From Gloeothece verrucosa PCC 7822 (GTDB taxonomy: Bacteria > Cyanobacteriota > Cyanobacteriia > Cyanobacteriales > Microcystaceae): 64,000 nt of DNA. Below the pieces are notes generated by a model, which was not told where the DNA came from, did no database searches, and worked only from the letters and a program-made list of their open reading frames with translations. Within the stretch, counting starts at the first letter, position 1, and each line of letters opens with the position of its first letter. The translations under genes and the position numbers were made by a program. This document shows positions 44,919-54,285 of this stretch, piece by piece. The DNA is taken from positions 124,001 to 188,000 of the forward strand of contig NC_014501.1 of assembly GCF_000147335.1 (NCBI RefSeq), given 5' to 3'.

Positions 44919-45360
44919 CCATTATTAGGGAGGTGCAAAACGAGTATTTTTTATGGATGTAATGACTAATTAAATTTTCTAAATCTCGGATTAAATAGGG
45001 TTTACTCAAATAATCATCACATCCCGCCTCAAGAATACGCTGTTTATCTTCAGGAAACGCTAACCCCGTTACAGCAATAATGGGAATATCTTTTGTCTTG
45101 GGATTATGTTTGAGATGATGAATAATTTCAAACCCATCAATTCCCGGTAAAAGAATATCTAACAAAATTAGAGAGGGAGTAGTGGTTTGAGCCAGTATTA
45201 ACCCTTCATCACCACTGGTGGTTGTGGTAAAGGCATATCCCATCGTACTTAAAATGTAACTAATGATGATTAAATTATCATCATCATCATCTATGGCTAA
45301 TATGTAAGGCTGCTCAGATAACGTTGATTGAATTATAGGAGTTACAAAATTCAAGTCCAT
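44902..45360 (-). CDS. Single-domain response regulator (REC only)
   Basis: 152 aa. A canonical receiver: acidic cluster AIDDDDDNL, phospho-acceptor Asp in LILLDILLPGIDGFE, conserved Thr in IIAVTG and Lys in DDYLSKPY. There is no output domain, so it acts through protein contact. I chose the ATG at 45360, with GGAG about 10 nt upstream. An upstream ATG (45399) would add 13 residues. It is convergent with and overlaps the second DUF2294 gene, an arrangement that may link their expression. Confidence 0.88.
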   Translation of the reverse strand: MDLNFVTPIIQSTLSEQPYILAIDDDDDNLIIISYILSTMGYAFTTTTSGDEGLILAQTTTPSLILLDILLPGIDGFEIIHHLKHNPKTKDIPIIAVTGLAFPEDKQRILEAGCDDYLSKPYLIRDLENLISHYIHKKYSFCTSLIMAKQQN

Positions 45361-45865
45361 CCTCTTTACTCTCCAGTCCATATAGAATGGACGAGACATT
45401 CCTTAAAGTGGCGTAATGGCACTTATCGTTGGATTGACTCGTAACGACGGCTTCCAAGTTAATTGCTTTTGCTTGGTTGCTTGTTATCCAGCTAAGGAAA
45501 AGCTTAGATCAAGTTGAAAACCGTAACTTTTTCTAATCATAATACACTTATTCAAAAAATTTTTAAAATTTTATAAAGTTCCAATTTTTGAGGTTTTTCG
45601 ATTTTTAAGGCAATTAATAGAGCTAATATAGGTCGTTTATCGATTTTCTATCTGGCTCATTCAAAAAAACTTTTAATATGTCTGGTTATCTCTTAAAATT
45701 ATGAAACATTTTTTCTCTCTTTTCGCCGTTGATGAGTAATTTTTCTTAGTTAATATTAATTAACCTTAATTAGTCATGATTCTTTAACAAATTATCTTGA
45801 ACTCCTTTTGAACCGAAGACAGTCGCTTCTGATGAGCGGCTGCCTTGAAGTAAAGAACTTATAGT
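45361..45865. other. ~500-nt gap with no recognised gene
   Basis: AT-rich. Its left part is upstream of the response regulator and its right part is downstream of the sigma factor gene. A weak imperfect hairpin (AGTCGCT...AGCGGCT near 45822-45842) lies close to the sigma factor stop. Confidence 0.4.
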
Positions 45866-46762
45866 TTACAATACCGCTTGTTCTCCGATCCGAAAAGCTT
45901 TTTGTTTTAGCGTTCTCATCGCTCGATTAAGTAACTGTCGTGCCCGCTCATGGCTAATGCCGCATTGTCGGCCAATTTCTTTATAGCTCATGCGTTTGCC
46001 AGTAAGTAAACCAAAACGTAGAGTAATAATTTCCCGTTGGCGTGGGGGTAAATCTTCCAGTAAGTCGTCAACTTTAGTCATTAACTCTCGTTCAGAAACA
46101 AAATCAATGGGTAAAGAAGTCTCATCTGGTAAAACTTCCCCTAATTCTGTCTGATTATCATCTAAAGTGATATTTAAACTTTTAGCATCAGTTCTATAAA
46201 CAGCATGGCGAATTTCTTGAAGTTTTTCTAGGGGGATTTCCATCCGTTGAGCAACTTCTTGCTCAGTGGGTTTTCTGCCTAATTCACCCGTTAACTCCCG
46301 TACACTTTTTTTAAGATGGTTTAAATTCTCCGTCATGTGAATAGGGAGACGAATGGTGCGGCTTTTTTCTGCCAGTGCCCGAGTAATAGCTTGACGAACC
46401 CACCAATAGGCATAGGTAGAAAATTTATAGCCTTTAGATGGGTCAAATTTTTCGACAGCGCGAATTAAGCCTAAACTTCCTTCTTGAATTAAATCTAGTA
46501 AGGATAAACCGCGTCTTTGGTATCTTTTAGCAATAGAAACCACTAAACGTAAATTGGCTTGAATCATTTGCTGTTTGGCGCGTTGTCCTTGTTCTATAAT
46601 CTTCTGTTCTGCTGCCGCCAGGTTGTCTTTTTTTAATTCTAATAAGGACAACATTTTTTGCACTTTTGTAGCTAGTTGAATTTCTTCCTCGGAATTTAAT
46701 AAGGGTATTCTGCCAATTTCTTGAAGATAGGAGCGAACTGGGTCAAGTTTTGGTGTAGCCAT
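45866..46762 (-). CDS. Group 2 sigma-70 factor
   Basis: 298 aa. Region 1.2 ([16 protein letters not shown]), region 2 ([52 protein letters not shown]), region 3 and region 4 ([34 protein letters not shown]) are all present. Region 1.1 is absent, as usual for cyanobacterial group 2 sigmas (SigB to SigE), which serve stress, carbon/nitrogen and light responses. The exact letter cannot be decided without alignment. The gene has a long, structured-looking upstream region, suitable for complex regulation. Confidence 0.92.
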   Translation of the reverse strand: MATPKLDPVRSYLQEIGRIPLLNSEEEIQLATKVQKMLSLLELKKDNLAAAEQKIIEQGQRAKQQMIQANLRLVVSIAKRYQRRGLSLLDLIQEGSLGLIRAVEKFDPSKGYKFSTYAYWWVRQAITRALAEKSRTIRLPIHMTENLNHLKKSVRELTGELGRKPTEQEVAQRMEIPLEKLQEIRHAVYRTDAKSLNITLDDNQTELGEVLPDETSLPIDFVSERELMTKVDDLLEDLPPRQREIITLRFGLLTGKRMSYKEIGRQCGISHERARQLLNRAMRTLKQKAFRIGEQAVL

Positions 46763-47430
46763 AGAAAATTGTTTCTCTTAATCTACGTCAAGGTTAATTA
46801 ACGGTACTTTGGGAGTGCTGTTTGCGTGAAAAGTTTATTGCTCAAGAAAGCTTAATGAAATTAATTCTCCCCCATTGAATTGTTCAGCCTGTTGTTTTTT
46901 TAATTATCTATCCCTAAAAATGTTATTAGCTATCTAGTTCCTTAGTTCCTACCTGTGTTCTATTTTAAGTTTATTCGGTAGTTAGTTAGCCTATACAAAG
47001 ACATAAATATAATTCATAATCATTTTTTTTTGCTCTCTCTAATGAAGTATAGCTTTTCTGAGGGCTTCGGGGTTAAATATTAATTTAAATTGTTAAATAT
47101 TTAGCATTTTTATTTAAATTATGAACCCGTTCAGTGCCTTACTGCCTTGTCTAGGGGAGGGTTTAAGAGAATTTAAAAATTTTAGATATATCTTAAGATA
47201 GATGAAAAAAAACTTTAAATAAATTTATAATTAAATTAGTGAATAAAAAACTCAATAAAAAGTTATTCTTAAGCAAAAGCTGATCTAGCAATCCTAGAGA
47301 AGTTTTAATAAGTCGTCTTTAGAAAAGTAGAGAAGTTGACGGCAACTTCCCCATTCAATAATCTAGAATCAGTTTCAACCTAGACTAACTAATGGTTTTT
47401 TCCCTCATCAATGAACTAGAATAGCTATAG
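46763..47430. other. 668-nt upstream region of sigma factor
   Basis: AT-rich DNA with no recognised gene. Homopolymer A and T runs are frequent. It probably holds the sigma factor's promoter(s). I could not place a -10/-35 pair with confidence. Confidence 0.4.
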
Positions 47431-47560
47431 TAAGTACCTGGACATAAATAAAGCACACTATGTTAAGAAATGTAAAACTCTCCTAACTCTTACCCATTGC
47501 CCTTTCCCCCTTCCCCTTTCCCCAATCTCACTGTTAACTTTAATTTTGTCCAGGTACTTA
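47431..47560. mobile_element. 130-bp MITE-like element with 14-bp terminal inverted repeats
   Basis: Perfect ends TAAGTACCTGGACA (47431-47444) and TGTCCAGGTACTTA (47547-47560). The outermost TA could be the target-site duplication of IS630/Tc1-mariner-type transposition. The inner flanks continue with weaker complementarity (AAATAAAG against CTTTAATTT). There is no coding capacity. A related fragment lies at 33484-33530. Confidence 0.7.
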
Positions 47561-47578
47561 GTGCCCTCCTAAATTTGC

Positions 47579-48220
47579 TCATCCTGAAGTCATTTGCGAT
47601 ACACAAGTATTCAATCCTTTGAGAACGAGATGAGGATATTTCTGTAAAAAGAAAGCCTCTACTTCGAAAGCTTGATCGGCTTTTTCATAGTTATGTAAAA
47701 TGTTCTCTACTTGGGCAGGAGATAAACCATTGAGAATGGTGGTTAATAGCTCAGGATCTTGAGTTAAAAAGGCAGTGGTATCAGGATTATCTAAGCCATC
47801 AATGCAGTCTTGTACGGCGTGCCAACTTTCATGAACTAAGGTTTCAACATACTCTTGATAGTGTTTCATAGCATCTTTGCAAATAACCATTAAATTATCT
47901 ATGCGATCATAATAGCCATACAGAATTAATCCCGGCTGTTGTTCGCATTGTTCATCGGAGAGGGAAATTTTCACGAGAGCGAGAATTTCTTGATACTGAT
48001 GCACTAAATTTTCTTGCTCTAAGGAAAACATAGGCGTAGGTGTTTCTATTTCACTTTGATGGGGTGGGTTAAGGCATTTCCCATCTTCGGCTAACCCTTG
48101 AGAATTGACAGCAGGGCAGGTGTAATGGAGATTTTGGCTAGGTAACTGTTTTGCAGTGGCAGGTGCTGTTAATAATAAAATTCCAGCAATTAATAAAACG
48201 AACAGAAGCAGTTTTTTCAC
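47579..48220 (-). CDS. Secreted putative zinc metalloprotease-like protein (HExxH)
   Basis: 213 aa. The N-terminal signal peptide (LLLFVLLIAGILLLTAPATA) indicates export. The central helix VETLVHESWHAVQDCIDG contains HExxH, the zinc-binding and catalytic motif of gluzincin/metzincin proteases. Several cysteines (YTCPAVNSQG, DEQCEQQPG, LMVICKDAMKH, NTCVSQM) could form disulfides. The third zinc ligand is not obvious. A later Glu (AFEVEAFFLQKYPHL) is a candidate. I know no named family. Function unknown. Confidence 0.7.
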   Translation of the reverse strand: MKKLLLFVLLIAGILLLTAPATAKQLPSQNLHYTCPAVNSQGLAEDGKCLNPPHQSEIETPTPMFSLEQENLVHQYQEILALVKISLSDEQCEQQPGLILYGYYDRIDNLMVICKDAMKHYQEYVETLVHESWHAVQDCIDGLDNPDTTAFLTQDPELLTTILNGLSPAQVENILHNYEKADQAFEVEAFFLQKYPHLVLKGLNTCVSQMTSG

Positions 48221-48392
48221 TCTTTGCTATTTAAGAAAATTGATTCCTACTAGCATCTAACCAAACTCTTCTGTTTTCTGTGATTTAGTTATCATTTTAA
48301 TGTGATCTTGATCACAGTGCTGTTACAAATCTTTACAGTGTAATTAAGATTTTAATTTTTATCAAACATCATACACTGTTCCTATAGTAATA

Positions 48393-49349
48393 TTATTGAC
48401 TATCTTGACCAAACCTTTCTATTAACTCCTCCTTTGACAACTCTAACAACAGACGAGTGTATTGTTGAGTCGATAACTGTAGCAAAGCATCAACAACCCT
48501 CTCTAAAGAACGATCCAACTCTCCAAACTTAGCGGTAAGTAAACTTTCAATCGTTTCCCGTCGTCCTTGTTGTCGTCCCTGCTGTAAACCCTGCTGTAAA
48601 CCCTGCTGTAAACCTAATTGTAAACCTTCTTCCAACCCTTCTTTTAGAGTTGCTTGCCGCCATTCCATATAAGCTTGTCGAAAATTCATAATTATCTCCT
48701 GATCATCTTCACTCAAAGGTTGCTTAATGTCCATTGTTACACGCCATCCGATTAATAATTGTTCTACATTTTCTCGTAACAAATCACCTTCGGGCATTTC
48801 TAATATTTCTCTGGCCGCTTGGCGCTGGATTTCTCCTCTGCCTAAAAGCCTCAACCAGAGAGTTTCTCGAGTAACCGGTAATTGATTAATCGCTATTATC
48901 GCAGTCCTCAGAGACTTCGAGAGAAAATAAACCCCATTGGCCCAATTCTCTAGATCTAATTTAGCATCAAAACTTTCTAGTAAAGCGGCACTCGCAGAAG
49001 TCGCCAAAATCCACAAACGAGGTAAATCATCTTCAGATAAACTTTTATTTTCCCGCTTCCCTTTGCGCCCTAAATCAGCACAGACAGACAATAACTTTAA
49101 CACACAATTACGGATTTCGGTTCTTGTAGGAGCATTCCGAAAAGGCTCAATTAACACAGTAGTCGCCGCCATTCTCCCCAATAACCCCAACCTTTCTGAA
49201 ATCTCATTAGACCCAGAACTCGGCGAAAAAAACACATCAACTTGGCGAGTTTCATCACTCACCTCCTTACTAATTTCAACCGTACCTAAAGGCGAAAGTA
49301 ACTCCTCTAAATACTGTTTCGCAAACTGGTCATGAAATTGCCGAGTCAA
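48393..49349 (-). CDS. DUF4351-domain protein, cyanobacterial nuclease-like family
   Basis: 318 aa from a TTG start. The N-terminal part, LTRQFHDQFAKQYLEELLSP, TVEISKEVSDETRQVDVFFS, matches the common cyanobacterial family whose members usually begin MTRxxHDQFAKDYLEELL, a PD-(D/E)XK/Rpn-type region. A Gln/Gly-rich linker (GLQLGLQQGLQQGLQQGRQQ) precedes the DUF4351 helix pair at the C-terminus (ESLLTAKFGELDRSLERVVD). The TTG at 49349 has AGGAGG about 10 nt upstream. An ATG at 49409 would add 20 unlikely residues. It is convergent with nothing close; the sir gene ends 20 nt upstream of the longer frame. Confidence 0.75.
   Translation of the reverse strand: MTRQFHDQFAKQYLEELLSPLGTVEISKEVSDETRQVDVFFSPSSGSNEISERLGLLGRMAATTVLIEPFRNAPTRTEIRNCVLKLLSVCADLGRKGKRENKSLSEDDLPRLWILATSASAALLESFDAKLDLENWANGVYFLSKSLRTAIIAINQLPVTRETLWLRLLGRGEIQRQAAREILEMPEGDLLRENVEQLLIGWRVTMDIKQPLSEDDQEIIMNFRQAYMEWRQATLKEGLEEGLQLGLQQGLQQGLQQGRQQGRRETIESLLTAKFGELDRSLERVVDALLQLSTQQYTRLLLELSKEELIERFGQDSQ
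48577..48612. repeat. Three perfect 12-bp tandem repeats inside the DUF4351 gene
   Basis: CCCTGCTGTAAA three times (48577-48588, 48589-48600, 48601-48612), with degenerate units on both sides. They encode LQQG-type repeats and could expand or contract in frame. Confidence 0.85.
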
Positions 49350-49428
49350 ACCCTTACCCCTCCTCTCTGTGCCAAATAAAAAGGGTTTAATCAAATTAAA
49401 CCCCCTCAACTATCAATCATCAAATTAA

Positions 49429-51369
49429 CTAAGACTTCCCAGACAAATAAGCCTCCAAAGCTTCAGTAACAATTTGATTCATCGGTCGTCCCTCATCTTG
49501 AGAAGCCTGTTTAAGACGAATAAACATATCATCTGGGACACTAACCCGATTTTGATTTTTCCGAACACGCCGAGGTTTTGTAGTCTTTTTATTCATCTTT
49601 TGATAGCTTCCTAACTGATAAGATTCAGAAAACTCTCTTAAAGCATCAAACCCTACCCGTCTACAGAATGTACCAAAACTTTCGCCGCTAGTTTTATTTT
49701 CTTTAAAATAAACAAAAATCGGTTCTAAAAAAGTTTCAATTTGGTCAAAAGGCAACTTATCAATATAAGTTTGAGCGAGTACGGTTTGATTGGGATCTCC
49801 TCCTAACCAAATTTGATAAGTCCCCGGATTACTGCCCACAAAGCCTAATTCTGCCATATAAGGTCTAGCACAGCCATTAGGACACCCAGTCATACGAATG
49901 ACAAATTGTTCGTCCGCCATTCCCAACTGTTCTAGAAGAGTGCGAATACGATCAATAATGCCAGGTAATGCTCTTTCGGACTCGGTAATGGCTAACCCAC
50001 AGGTAGGAAAGGCGGGACAGGCCATTGAATAACGTATTAAAGGGTCAATTTCTTCGGGATTAGTGATGATGCCATGCTCATGTAGAATGCTGTTAATCGC
50101 TTCTTGGTGAGCGGGGTCAATTTCATACAAAATAATATTGTGGTTGGGGGTTAGCCGCATGGGTAAGTCGAACTGTTCCACCACTTTTTTTAAAGCGGTT
50201 TTTAGTTGAAAACTTCCCTCATCTTTAACCCGGCCATTTTCAACGGAGATGCCTAAAAATAGCTTTCCGTCTCCTTGTTCACACCATCCCAGAAAGTCTT
50301 GATATTTCCAGTCGGGTAAGGGTTTAAATGGTTGTATCGACTTGCCAAAATACTCCTCTACTTTAGCGCGGAATTTTTCGACTCCCCAATCTTCCACAAG
50401 ATACTTCATTCTCGCATGACGACGGTCCGTGCGGTCACCGTAGTCTCTTTGAGTGGCGACGATGGCTTTCATTAACTCATAGATATCGTCTTTGTCTACA
50501 TAACCAATAGGATCGGCCATTCTGGGAAAGGTTTCTTCTTTGTTGTGGGTACGGCCTAACCCTCCGCCGGCGAGGATATTAAACCCTTCTAAGTCTCCGG
50601 ACTCATTGGTCATTACCACTAAACCGACATCATTGGTATAAATATCGAGACAGTTATCACCCGGAACCGTGACAGCACATTTGAATTTACGGGGCATATA
50701 ATGTTCCCCATAAATGGGTTCTTCTTTATCGACAAAAATCGTCCCATTGTGATTGTTTTGTCTAGCCGCTTTTACTTCGGGTGCAACTTCTGCGCTGATC
50801 ACTTTTTCGCCATCTAACCAAATTTCGTAGTAAGCGCCGGTTTGAGGTTTGAGCAGATCAGCTATCTTATTGGCATATTCCCAAGCATATAGATATTCTG
50901 GGCGGTTTTTAAACGGAGCAGGCGGGGCCATGACATTGCGGTTGAGGTCTCCACAAGCTCCCAAGGTAGAACCCATATTTTTGACAATGGCTGAAATGGC
51001 GGCTTTTAGATTTTTTTTGAGAACTCCATGAAGTTGAAACCCTTGACGAGTGGTCACTCTGAGAGTTTTATTGCCGTATTCGTCACTGAGGCGATCTAAG
51101 GTAAGATACAATTGGGCTGGAATAAATCCCCCGGGGTTGCGGGTACGCAACATCATCTGATAATCTTTTTCTTGTCCTTTAGCCCGGTTATCCCGATTAT
51201 CCTGTTGGTATGAACCATGATACTTAAGAAGTTGCACTGCATCATTACTAAAATGAGTGGTATCTTCTAAGACTTCAGTTGCCAGAGGTTCTCGTAAGTA
51301 GTTACTTTTTTCTTTTAAGCCTTCTACTTTAGACAATTTACCGGTTGAGGGAATTGGTGTTTTGACCAT
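49429..51369 (-). CDS. sir: Ferredoxin-sulfite reductase with C-terminal ribbon-helix-helix extension
   Basis: 646 aa. Reduces sulfite to sulfide using ferredoxin in sulfate assimilation. Siroheme/4Fe-4S cysteines are in ACPAFPTC (Cys451, 457) and TGCPNGC (Cys496, 500), with [16 protein letters not shown] and [18 protein letters not shown] typical. The canonical enzyme appears to end near residue 590. A further 55 residues follow, [20 protein letters not shown] then [20 protein letters not shown] and [15 protein letters not shown], which look like a CopG/Arc-type ribbon-helix-helix DNA-binding domain with a basic leader. An internal ATG (49596) could also give this domain alone. Confidence 0.95.
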   Translation of the reverse strand: MVKTPIPSTGKLSKVEGLKEKSNYLREPLATEVLEDTTHFSNDAVQLLKYHGSYQQDNRDNRAKGQEKDYQMMLRTRNPGGFIPAQLYLTLDRLSDEYGNKTLRVTTRQGFQLHGVLKKNLKAAISAIVKNMGSTLGACGDLNRNVMAPPAPFKNRPEYLYAWEYANKIADLLKPQTGAYYEIWLDGEKVISAEVAPEVKAARQNNHNGTIFVDKEEPIYGEHYMPRKFKCAVTVPGDNCLDIYTNDVGLVVMTNESGDLEGFNILAGGGLGRTHNKEETFPRMADPIGYVDKDDIYELMKAIVATQRDYGDRTDRRHARMKYLVEDWGVEKFRAKVEEYFGKSIQPFKPLPDWKYQDFLGWCEQGDGKLFLGISVENGRVKDEGSFQLKTALKKVVEQFDLPMRLTPNHNIILYEIDPAHQEAINSILHEHGIITNPEEIDPLIRYSMACPAFPTCGLAITESERALPGIIDRIRTLLEQLGMADEQFVIRMTGCPNGCARPYMAELGFVGSNPGTYQIWLGGDPNQTVLAQTYIDKLPFDQIETFLEPIFVYFKENKTSGESFGTFCRRVGFDALREFSESYQLGSYQKMNKKTTKPRRVRKNQNRVSVPDDMFIRLKQASQDEGRPMNQIVTEALEAYLSGKS

Positions 51370-51718
51370 TGGAATTTAGAAATTAATCGCTCTTACTAAC
51401 TTTGTATAAAGGGTAAATATGCTCGATTTTCATCTTCGCTAGTGCTTCGTCCTTTATAACCCCGATTATCAAACTGGAGGGGTGTCTGGCTGATGTTTTT
51501 GTTGAATGTTAATTCAGCTTATGAAGACCCAAGGACAATAAACAAATGACGATTTTGCCATTATTTCCATCTTAGCGTTAATAATCTGCTTCGATTCTTT
51601 AAAAATTGTGACAGCCTCGTTACTCTACAGAAAAATATTCTACCCTTTAAGAGAATATCAAGTTCACTATTATACATAATAAGCAATTTTTAAACGTGCA
51701 GTTGGCTTCTTTTTTAAC
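51370..51718. other. 349-nt divergent promoter region
   Basis: Between the divergent sir and FHA-ABC genes. No gene seen. The AT-rich stretch TTCACTATTATACATAATAAG (51663-51683) contains a plausible -10 (TATACA or TAATAA) for the ABC gene. Confidence 0.4.
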
Positions 51719-54130
51719 ATGAGTAACCCATCAGGTAGCAAAACAGTTCTCAGTAGCAATCCATATATTATTCTCAACAATCAAGGAGAAATTTTACCCT
51801 CTCTAAATTTGACTCGTCCCTATCATAGCTTAGGGAGAGATCCTCAGCAAGTGGACCTCCTTGTTCCTCCTTCTTGGACTGTGGTGAGTCGTTTTCAAGC
51901 CTGCTTTCGCAAGATAGGAAACCATTATTATATTTATGATGGTGATGGAAGTAAAGCCAGTGCTAACAAGTTATTTATCAATAATACTGTTATTACTCCT
52001 ACTGAAGGCTATCATTTACAAAATGGAGATGAAATTAAGGTGGGGCAAAACCCTCAAAATTGGGTCATCATTACTTATTTTGATCCCAATAGTGCCCAGC
52101 CGGCTAAACAGCCAACTCAATATTCTATTTCCCTTAAAAATCGTTCTGTGGTTTTAGGACGAGAACCCAGTGCTACTCTACAGCTTGATGCGCCTACTGT
52201 GTCTCGTCAACACGCTACCATCGATCAGGATGCTCAGGGAAAATATATCATCCATGACTATAGCACTAATGGTGTATTTGTTAATGGGCAAAAAGTCAAC
52301 GGAGCGGCTTTTTTACCTCCAGGGGCTACCGTGCGAATTGGGCCTTATACTTTAGTGTTACAAGGGGATGATTTAGTTTTAGTCGATCAAGGGGACAATA
52401 TTCGGCTTGATGCTGAAAATCTGGTGAGAGTTGTACAAGATAAGAAAAAGCGAAAAATTACTATTTTAAATGATATTTCTCTTCCCATTGAGCCTGGACA
52501 ATTTGTCACCTTAGTCGGGGGAAGTGGTGCCGGTAAATCGACTTTATTAAAAACATTGTTGGGCATCGAACCCACTACGTCAGGAACGGTTTATTTGAAT
52601 GGGGAAAATTTAAGAAATAATTTCAATATTTATCGGACTCAAATCGGCTATGTTCCGCAATTCGATATTGTCCATAAAGATTTAACGGTGGCTGAAGTTC
52701 TTTTTTATGCGGCTAAATTACGTCTTCCTCCTGATATTTATGTAGAAGAAGTTATTGAAAAAACTTTAAAACAAGTTGAACTTTCTGAGCGACGGGATAC
52801 TCTGGTTAAAGACCTCAGTGGCGGACAGTTAAAACGAGTGAGTATAGCAGTAGAGTTATTAGCTGATCCGAAATTATTCTTCTTGGATGAACCTACCTCG
52901 GGACTCGATCCGGGGTTAGATAAAAAGATGATGGAATTGTTGGCTAAATTGGCAAAAGAAGGACGAACTGTTATTCTTGTTACTCATGCCACAGCGAATA
53001 TTACTTTATGTGAGCGGTTAGTTTTCCTCGGCAAAGGAGGGAACCTTTGTTACTTTGGCACTCCTGAAGATGCCATTCGGTTTTTTAGGGTTAATACTGA
53101 TGGTTTTGCTGATATTTATATTAAATTAGAAAACAAAGACTCAGTGGAGCAAGAGGCACAGCGATTTCGTCAATCTCAATTTTATCAGGAATATATTGAA
53201 AAACGTCTCAGTCAAGCTACGCCTCAGATTGCCTCTAAGCCAGCTAAAGTTATTCATCCATTTTTCCAACAACTATTCATTTTAACTGAACGCTATTTTA
53301 AGCTAATTACTAGAGATAGATTAAGTTTGATTTTATCTTTATTAACCGCTCCCATAGGCATTGGTTTAATTACCTTAGCCATTCGCAATCAAGACCCTCT
53401 AATTATTACTAATCCTAAAGAATTTGAGCTAGTTTCAAAAGCGGCTCCTTTAGCTTTAAAAGTGCTATTTGTTTTTACCTGTGCTTCTTTATGGGTAGGA
53501 CTCTCCAGTTCTTTACAAGAAATCGTCAAAGAAGCGGAAATTTATACTAGAGAGCGGCTAGTTAATTTAAGATTAGTGGCTTATTTAGGCTCTAAATTAT
53601 TGATTTTAGGCGGATTAGCTTTGCTGCAAACTTTATTAATTGCTCTGGTGATTTTAATCGGGTTTAAAGACCCAGAACCCGATACAATTCCTTGGGTTGT
53701 CGGTATGGGAATTACCACTTATTTGACCTTATTAGCTTCTATGAGTTTAGGTTTAATGATATCGGCGGGAGTCAAAAATAGTACCCAAGCGAATAATGCT
53801 TTACCGATTTTACTCTTACCTCAAATTATTTTTTCAGGGGTCTTATTTGAAATTAAAGGAACTCTGACTAAGTTAGTTTCTTGGTTAATGTTAAGCCGTT
53901 GGTCAATTGGGGCTTATGGGGTCTTAGTAGAAATTCAAGGAATGATTAAAACCGCCCAAGAAAGTGATGAAGTAAAAGTCTTGAAAATGGCCTTACCTTT
54001 TGAAGACCCTAATAATGTTTATCGGGAAACTTGGGAAAATTTAAGCTTAAATTGGGGAATGTTATTACTCCATACTATTATTTATTTATCGGTTACATTC
54101 TGGTTACAAAAACGTAAAGATATTTTATAA
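51719..54130 (+). CDS. FHA-FHA-ABC transporter fusion (ABCG-like)
   Basis: 803 aa. Two N-terminal FHA domains (~20-125 and ~140-230; the second has VVLGREPSATLQLD, VSRQHATI and STNGVFVNG) would bind phosphothreonine peptides. The first lacks the usual His after Ser-Arg (SRFQACF). The ABC ATPase follows (~240-470): Walker A LVGGSGAGKSTLL, LSGGQLKRVSIA, Walker B LFFLDEPTSGLDPG. Six-helix ABC2 membrane domain (~515-800). Homologous cyanobacterial proteins are known but their cargo is not. FHA domains suggest control by Ser/Thr kinases; a kinase gene lies about 7 kb downstream. Confidence 0.92.
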   Translation: MSNPSGSKTVLSSNPYIILNNQGEILPSLNLTRPYHSLGRDPQQVDLLVPPSWTVVSRFQACFRKIGNHYYIYDGDGSKASANKLFINNTVITPTEGYHLQNGDEIKVGQNPQNWVIITYFDPNSAQPAKQPTQYSISLKNRSVVLGREPSATLQLDAPTVSRQHATIDQDAQGKYIIHDYSTNGVFVNGQKVNGAAFLPPGATVRIGPYTLVLQGDDLVLVDQGDNIRLDAENLVRVVQDKKKRKITILNDISLPIEPGQFVTLVGGSGAGKSTLLKTLLGIEPTTSGTVYLNGENLRNNFNIYRTQIGYVPQFDIVHKDLTVAEVLFYAAKLRLPPDIYVEEVIEKTLKQVELSERRDTLVKDLSGGQLKRVSIAVELLADPKLFFLDEPTSGLDPGLDKKMMELLAKLAKEGRTVILVTHATANITLCERLVFLGKGGNLCYFGTPEDAIRFFRVNTDGFADIYIKLENKDSVEQEAQRFRQSQFYQEYIEKRLSQATPQIASKPAKVIHPFFQQLFILTERYFKLITRDRLSLILSLLTAPIGIGLITLAIRNQDPLIITNPKEFELVSKAAPLALKVLFVFTCASLWVGLSSSLQEIVKEAEIYTRERLVNLRLVAYLGSKLLILGGLALLQTLLIALVILIGFKDPEPDTIPWVVGMGITTYLTLLASMSLGLMISAGVKNSTQANNALPILLLPQIIFSGVLFEIKGTLTKLVSWLMLSRWSIGAYGVLVEIQGMIKTAQESDEVKVLKMALPFEDPNNVYRETWENLSLNWGMLLLHTIIYLSVTFWLQKRKDIL

Positions 54131-54132
54131 AT

Positions 54133-54160
54133 TAGTCATTAGTTATTAGTTATTGGTTTT
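54133..54160. repeat. Heptamer repeats after FHA-ABC gene
   Basis: TTAGTCATTAGTTATTAGTT and further heptamer-like units directly after the stop codon. Confidence 0.7.
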
Positions 54161-54285
54161 TTACCTTTACCCTTTATCCTTTCCCTGTTACCCTTTACGG
54201 TACTTTCTAGAGAATTCCTTAACAAGCAAGCAATCAGAGCAAGAATGCCTAACAATAGATTCGTCTGTATATTAGATCAAATTGT

